From Ruminococcus sp. (lineage in GTDB: Bacteria; Bacillota; Clostridia; Oscillospirales; Ruminococcaceae), in contig JAFYFU010000055.1 in assembly GCA_017543595.1 (NCBI GenBank), forward strand, positions 1 through 62,947: DNA of 62,947 nt, in the 5' to 3' direction. Shown piece after piece: positions 58,764 through 62,947 of this stretch. The notes beneath the pieces were generated by a model. The model was given only the letters and a program-made list of their open reading frames with translations. It ran no database searches and was not told the origin of the DNA. How positions within the stretch are numbered: position 1 is the first letter of the stretch; each line of letters begins with the position of its first letter. The translations under genes and the position numbers were made by a program.

Positions 58764-60677
58764 TTATTCTTTTCTGAACTTTTTGCGTTCAAATTTATTT
58801 TCGTACATTCTTTTGTCTGCGATATCCATGTAATACTGAAAATCCCTGCCGTCCTCGACATATCCGCAGTAATATCCGAGACTTGCGCCCACCGAATATT
58901 TTTTCCCCGATGAACTGTTATATCTGTCAAAGTAATTATTAATATATTTTATATATCCGTTTATTATATCATCGGTGTAGTCATACGCACCGATTACGGA
59001 ATATTCATCTCCGCCTATTCTCGCACATATTTCGTTGTTTTCGCAACAGGTATTAAGTCCGTTCGCACACACGGAAATAGCGTTGTCGCCTTCAACGTGT
59101 CCGAAATTATCATTAATATGTTTAAGCATATCGAGGTCTGCCATAAGTATGAAAAGTTTTTTCTTTTCGGTGAGGGCTTTCTGAAAGATACTTTCAGAAT
59201 ATCTCTTGAAACCCTGCCTGTTATAGATTCCCGTAAGGGTATCTCTTATTGAACTGAGAGTTATTCTCTGATTTATCATTGTAAGCTTTGTCCTTACTCT
59301 GAGAAATTCAAGGGCTATATTTATATTCCTGTTCCAGAGCGAAAAAAGCTGACTGACCATGAATCTCAAATCATTGAACACAAAGAGCGAATATCCGAAA
59401 CATCTGTCCATGAAATGCAGGGGCAGTATGTAATAAGTTGTCGGTTCTTCGTAATATTTCCGCACAGAATCGGGAATAACATCACAGGAGCAGTATTCAT
59501 GCGGTACGCTGTCAAACTCAGGCTCAGTGACTTTATATATCATTCTTGTTTCCATTTTTTCGGGATATCCGTTTCTTAGATATTCCGATTCGTCGGAATT
59601 TTCAAAGCTGTCCCATTCTTTGTTGAGACACATGGTATAGCTGTCCATATCCCTGAGCAGATACATATAATTTGAAAGCTGATTTATCAGGTTGTCGAGA
59701 TTTTCAACTGTACTCAAAGCCTCCTGCATACCGCTGTTATTGTAGTAACTTTCATACTGGTCAGTTATGACTTTGTATCCCTCACGCTGTTTTATAACAT
59801 AATTGAAACCGTCACTGCAACCGCAGCTACCCGCAAGAACAAGTCCGCCTCTTGGCATATCAACCGCTTCGCCGTCCTCTCCCGTTATCATTTTATGAAG
59901 TCTGAGGACAGCCCTTGCGCCGAGAGAACCGTTTTCGGGACATATAGTTGTTATTGACGGAATATTTTCCATAGCGTCCCTTGAACCGTCATATCCCGAA
60001 ACAAGTATATCTTCGGGAACGTTCACACCTCCGTCAATAAGGGTATTGCAAAGGCTTATAGCCATTGAATCATTTGCACAGATAACAGCATCGGGCATTG
60101 GTCTTTCTCCGCTTATAAATTCTTTTGCGAGTTTTTCGGCGGCGGCTTTCCAGAAATCCCCGTATATTACAAGATTTTCGTCATATTCGATTCCATGCTT
60201 TATGAGAGAATTTTTGTATCCGACAATTCTTGATTCCGAAACGGGCAGACCCTCAAAACCCGTAAGGCATATCATTTTTTTACAGCCGTGATGTTCAATA
60301 AAATGGTCTGTCATCATCTCCATGAGCTTTTCGTCCTCTGCTATGATACAGTCGCAGAAATCAAGCTTGCTGTCAATTGATATAATCGGTATGCCCTGAG
60401 AAATGACACTGTCGCCTATTTTGTTTATAATTTCCTTGTTGGCGACACTCTGCATAAGTATTATCACACCGCTTACAGAATCTTTTTTTATCAGGGAAAA
60501 TATATTTTCTTCACCAAACTGTATTGTACTGCCGCCGTCAAGATTGAAAGACATGAAAAGATTATACAGGTCATAGCCGAGATGTCTGCACTGTTCCGAG
60601 ATACCGACACATATTCTGTTCATATAGTCGGTTGAAACATCAGCCGCAACAACGGCTATCGCCTTTCTTTTTTCCAT
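58764..60677 (-). CDS. LacI-type sensor domain fused to GGDEF diguanylate cyclase
   Basis: A 637-residue cytosolic signalling protein. Residues 1-305 are a periplasmic-binding-like domain of the LacI/GalR kind (IAVVAADVSTDYMNRI, GIPIISIDSK, PDAVICANDSMAISL, ILVSGYDGS) without any DNA-binding headpiece or signal peptide. A linker domain with helices (305-470) leads to a GGDEF domain: DTLTGIYNRQGFKRY, LMADLDMLKHINDNFGH and the active motif RIGGDEYSVIG. It should make c-di-GMP in response to a small molecule. ATG 60677 has AGGCGGTGA upstream; 21 bp after mutS2. Confidence 0.9.
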   Translation of the reverse strand: MEKRKAIAVVAADVSTDYMNRICVGISEQCRHLGYDLYNLFMSFNLDGGSTIQFGEENIFSLIKKDSVSGVIILMQSVANKEIINKIGDSVISQGIPIISIDSKLDFCDCIIAEDEKLMEMMTDHFIEHHGCKKMICLTGFEGLPVSESRIVGYKNSLIKHGIEYDENLVIYGDFWKAAAEKLAKEFISGERPMPDAVICANDSMAISLCNTLIDGGVNVPEDILVSGYDGSRDAMENIPSITTICPENGSLGARAVLRLHKMITGEDGEAVDMPRGGLVLAGSCGCSDGFNYVIKQREGYKVITDQYESYYNNSGMQEALSTVENLDNLINQLSNYMYLLRDMDSYTMCLNKEWDSFENSDESEYLRNGYPEKMETRMIYKVTEPEFDSVPHEYCSCDVIPDSVRKYYEEPTTYYILPLHFMDRCFGYSLFVFNDLRFMVSQLFSLWNRNINIALEFLRVRTKLTMINQRITLSSIRDTLTGIYNRQGFKRYSESIFQKALTEKKKLFILMADLDMLKHINDNFGHVEGDNAISVCANGLNTCCENNEICARIGGDEYSVIGAYDYTDDIINGYIKYINNYFDRYNSSSGKKYSVGASLGYYCGYVEDGRDFQYYMDIADKRMYENKFERKKFRKE

Positions 60678-60697
60678 GCACAATCACCGCCTTTAAA

Positions 60698-62947
60698 TCA
60701 TTTTAATTCCGCAATCGTAACTCCGTCCTCGCCTTCTCCGAAAAGTCCCGAACGAAAAGCTTTTACAGACGGGTGTGATTTAAGTCTCTGCTGAACGGCT
60801 TTTCTGAGAAGTCCCGTACCTTTTCCGTGAATTATCGTAACTGTTGATATATTTGACATAACAGCCCTGTCAATAAATGCATCGAGCTGATAAACACCGT
60901 CATCACAGGCACAGCCCCTTATATCGAGTTCCATGCTTCCTCTGCGTTCGGCTTTGACACCGACTTTTCCGACATTTCGTTTTCTTACTGCGGATTTTCC
61001 GCCGACAGTTACTTTCTGAGGTTCTTCAAGGCGCAGACGGGATATATTCATTTTGGTTTTCATAACGCCCATCTGAACGAAAACAAAATCTCCGTCCGGT
61101 TCACCCGCAACAGTGCCTTTGCGCTGTAAATCAACAACATATACAATATCACCCCTGCGGAGTTTTCTCGGAAGTACATATCCCTCATTTGGGTCATGTT
61201 TTTCAAGGGGATTTGCCGTATCGTACATTTTGTTGAAACTCTGCTTTGTACGGGATTTCATACTTGAAACGTCCTGAGAGAAAGTTTTTCTGTCCTTTTC
61301 TTTTCTGAGTCTTTCAAGTTCGTCAAGGAGTTCGTTTGATTCCGCCTTTGTCTGTTCTATAATGGTCATGGCACGCAGTCTTGCTTTTTCGAGTTCATCG
61401 GCTTTTGTTCTTTCGATTTCCTCACGCTGCAAGCGTACAGCCTCCTCATGTTCGGCGGCTTCATTTTTAAGCCTTTGGATTTCGGCTTTTTGTCTTTCAA
61501 GTTCAATTCGTGAGGCTTCAAGTTTTCCTATGACTTCTTCAAGCTTTGTATCCGCCTCGCTGACCCTTGATTTTGCATCATCTATGATATCTTTCGGCAT
61601 ACCGAGATTTTCGGATATTGCGAAAGCATTGGATTTTCCGGGAGAACCTACAATAAGCCTGTATGTAGGTCTGAAAGTTTCTATGTCAAATTCACATGAT
61701 GCATTTTCAACATCAGGGCTGTCTATTGCGAATACTTTGAGTTCCTGATAATGAGTTGTTACCATTAGTTTCGCCTGATTGAACATAAGACGGCGTATTA
61801 TTGAAACCGCAAGCGCAGCACCCTCAACAGGGTCTGTTCCCGAACCGAGTTCGTCAAGAAGAACAAGGGAATTTTCGTCTGCGATATTTATTATTTCTAT
61901 TACTTTATTTGTATGTGCCGAAAATGTGGACAAATTCTGTTCAATGCTCTGGCTGTCGCCTATATCCACAAGAATATTTTCAAACACGGATATACTGCTG
62001 CCGTCCGCAACAGGAATAAGAAGTCCGCACATGGTCATAGCGGAGAGAAGTCCCGCTGTTTTGAGTGCAACGGTTTTTCCGCCCGTGTTTGGTCCTGTTA
62101 TGATAAGTGCCTGATAGTCTTTTCCGAGACTTAAATTTATCGGAACGGCTTTTTTCCTGTCGAGGAGCGGGTGACGGGCTTTTTTAAGGTCAATAACCCC
62201 GTCATCGGTTATTTTCGGCATGGAACATTTAAGTTTTGCGGCAAGGTTTGACTTTGCGAAATATAAATTCAGTTCCGCACAGACCTTGTAATTTGCACAG
62301 AGAATATCCGCATATTCACCTGTTTCACGGCAGAGTTCACGGATTATTCTTTCAATTTCCTCCTGTTCCTTGCCCTGTAAGATTCTTATATCGTTGTTTG
62401 CCTCAACAATTGCCATAGGCTCTATGAAAATAGTCTGACCCGTTGCGGAGGTATCATGCACAAGACCGCTTATCTGAGTTCTGTATTCGGATTTTACGGG
62501 GAGAACAAATCTGCCGTCCCTTATGGTGACATTACTCTCCTGCAAATACTGCTGAGTAGTTTTGTTCTTAACCATTTTGTCGAGAGTTTCACGCAGATGC
62601 ATACCTGCACGGTTTATTTTCCGCCTTATTGCGGCAAGTTCGGGGCTTGCGGCATCTGATATCTCGGTTTCGGATATAATGGACCTTTCGAGTTTTTCAA
62701 GGAGATAATCATTCGGAGAAAGCTGTGAAAACAGATAGCTTAAATCCGTTTCAACATTTTCACAACCCGAATACCATCTGTCAAGGTCACGTATCTGCCT
62801 TAACATAACGGCGATATCAAGCAAATCACGCAGGGAAATTACTGCGCCTGATTTTGCCCTTGCGGCTGCTGATGATATATCTTTGAAATTTGTGAACGGC
62901 GGAGTTCCGAACTGCACCGAGAGCATAAAAGCCTGATTTGTCTTTAA
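60698..62947 (-). CDS. mutS2: Endonuclease MutS2 (5' end outside the window)
   Basis: The reading frame runs to the window edge; codons upstream of 62926 continue the family pattern (LKTNQAFMLSVQFGTPPF), so the ATG at 62926 is not the start and roughly 40-50 N-terminal residues are missing. Present are the clamp/lever region, Walker A TGPNTGGKTVALK, Walker B LVLLDELGSGTDP, the coiled coil (SRIELERQKAEIQRLKNEA), KOW-like RRGDIVYV, and the Smr nuclease domain with LDIRG and HGKGTGLLR. It acts on stalled or collided ribosomes and recombination intermediates. Confidence 0.96.
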   Translation of the reverse strand, partial: LKTNQAFMLSVQFGTPPFTNFKDISSAAARAKSGAVISLRDLLDIAVMLRQIRDLDRWYSGCENVETDLSYLFSQLSPNDYLLEKLERSIISETEISDAASPELAAIRRKINRAGMHLRETLDKMVKNKTTQQYLQESNVTIRDGRFVLPVKSEYRTQISGLVHDTSATGQTIFIEPMAIVEANNDIRILQGKEQEEIERIIRELCRETGEYADILCANYKVCAELNLYFAKSNLAAKLKCSMPKITDDGVIDLKKARHPLLDRKKAVPINLSLGKDYQALIITGPNTGGKTVALKTAGLLSAMTMCGLLIPVADGSSISVFENILVDIGDSQSIEQNLSTFSAHTNKVIEIINIADENSLVLLDELGSGTDPVEGAALAVSIIRRLMFNQAKLMVTTHYQELKVFAIDSPDVENASCEFDIETFRPTYRLIVGSPGKSNAFAISENLGMPKDIIDDAKSRVSEADTKLEEVIGKLEASRIELERQKAEIQRLKNEAAEHEEAVRLQREEIERTKADELEKARLRAMTIIEQTKAESNELLDELERLRKEKDRKTFSQDVSSMKSRTKQSFNKMYDTANPLEKHDPNEGYVLPRKLRRGDIVYVVDLQRKGTVAGEPDGDFVFVQMGVMKTKMNISRLRLEEPQKVTVGGKSAVRKRNVGKVGVKAERRGSMELDIRGCACDDGVYQLDAFIDRAVMSNISTVTIIHGKGTGLLRKAVQQRLKSHPSVKAFRSGLFGEGEDGVTIAELK

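Overview
The window looks like chromosomal DNA from a low-to-medium-GC, spore-forming Firmicute of the Oscillospiraceae, most likely a fibre-degrading Ruminococcus. Supporting signs are cohesin and dockerin modules, a lipoprotein GH5 cellulase, a forespore sigma factor (SigG), a CwlD-like amidase, many SCSC/SSC lipoboxes and AGGAGG-type ribosome sites. There is no rRNA, phage, CRISPR array or recognisable insertion sequence. Most of it is ordinary core genome in tight operons.

Layout. (1) 193-6069 (+): a six-gene operon rich in RNA modification (tmcAL, C39-like lipoprotein, HAD phosphatase, mnmA, trmN6-like, rsmI). (2) 6097-7308 (-): an alpha/beta hydrolase and a small membrane protein. (3) 7548-10143 (+): an unrecognised coiled-coil protein with two paralogous lipoproteins. 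(4) 10144-14556: cwlD-like amidase (-), a NACHT STAND NTPase (+) and a MATE exporter (-). (5) 14911-16278 (+): gdhA. (6) 16386-20466 (-): two M42 peptidases, a GNAT protein and a methionine gamma-lyase-family PLP enzyme. (7) 20678-24175 (+): phosphofructokinase, AI-2E family transporter, galE. (8) 24215-25094 (-): tRNA-Leu(UAG), a small ORF, a truncated second copy of the tRNA 5' part, and a four-Cys protein. (9) 25398-29346 (+): a glutamine synthetase-like protein with altered active site, an ANTAR regulator, pyridoxal kinase and a CPBP membrane protease. (10) 29379-33970 (-): glycosyltransferase, GH5 cellulase, sigG, rhodanese-TtcA fusion. (11) 34029-41020 (-): an unusual sugar-type ABC permease pair with an HlyD-like adaptor, a MacB-periplasmic-like protein and a very large solute-binding protein, with no ATPase. 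(12) 41233-50007: flavin reductase, BofC-C-like protein, PBP1A, RlmL-like methyltransferase, ComF, and a metal-uptake operon behind a Fur-type box. (13) 50041-57996 (-): dockerin-LRR protein, cohesin-dockerin protein, uvrC, a lipoprotein with a toxin-like domain, SGNH hydrolase, lipoprotein, nnrDE. (14) 58126-62947 (-): two-TM protein, LacI-sensor-GGDEF protein, mutS2 (cut by the window edge).

Regulation visible in the sequence is consistent: many promoters are close to TTGACA-17 bp-TATAAT and most carry a TGn extended -10. The most interesting candidates for something undescribed are the ATPase-less hybrid transporter (34029-41020), the GS-like pseudoenzyme paired with an ANTAR protein (25398-27269), the small ORF flanked by a 37-nt duplication of the tRNA-Leu 5' part (24265-24654), the lone NACHT NTPase (10945-13086), and a dispersed GC-rich palindromic repeat (32752-32800 and 58040-58088). 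All functions are read by eye from sequence; no database search was possible.
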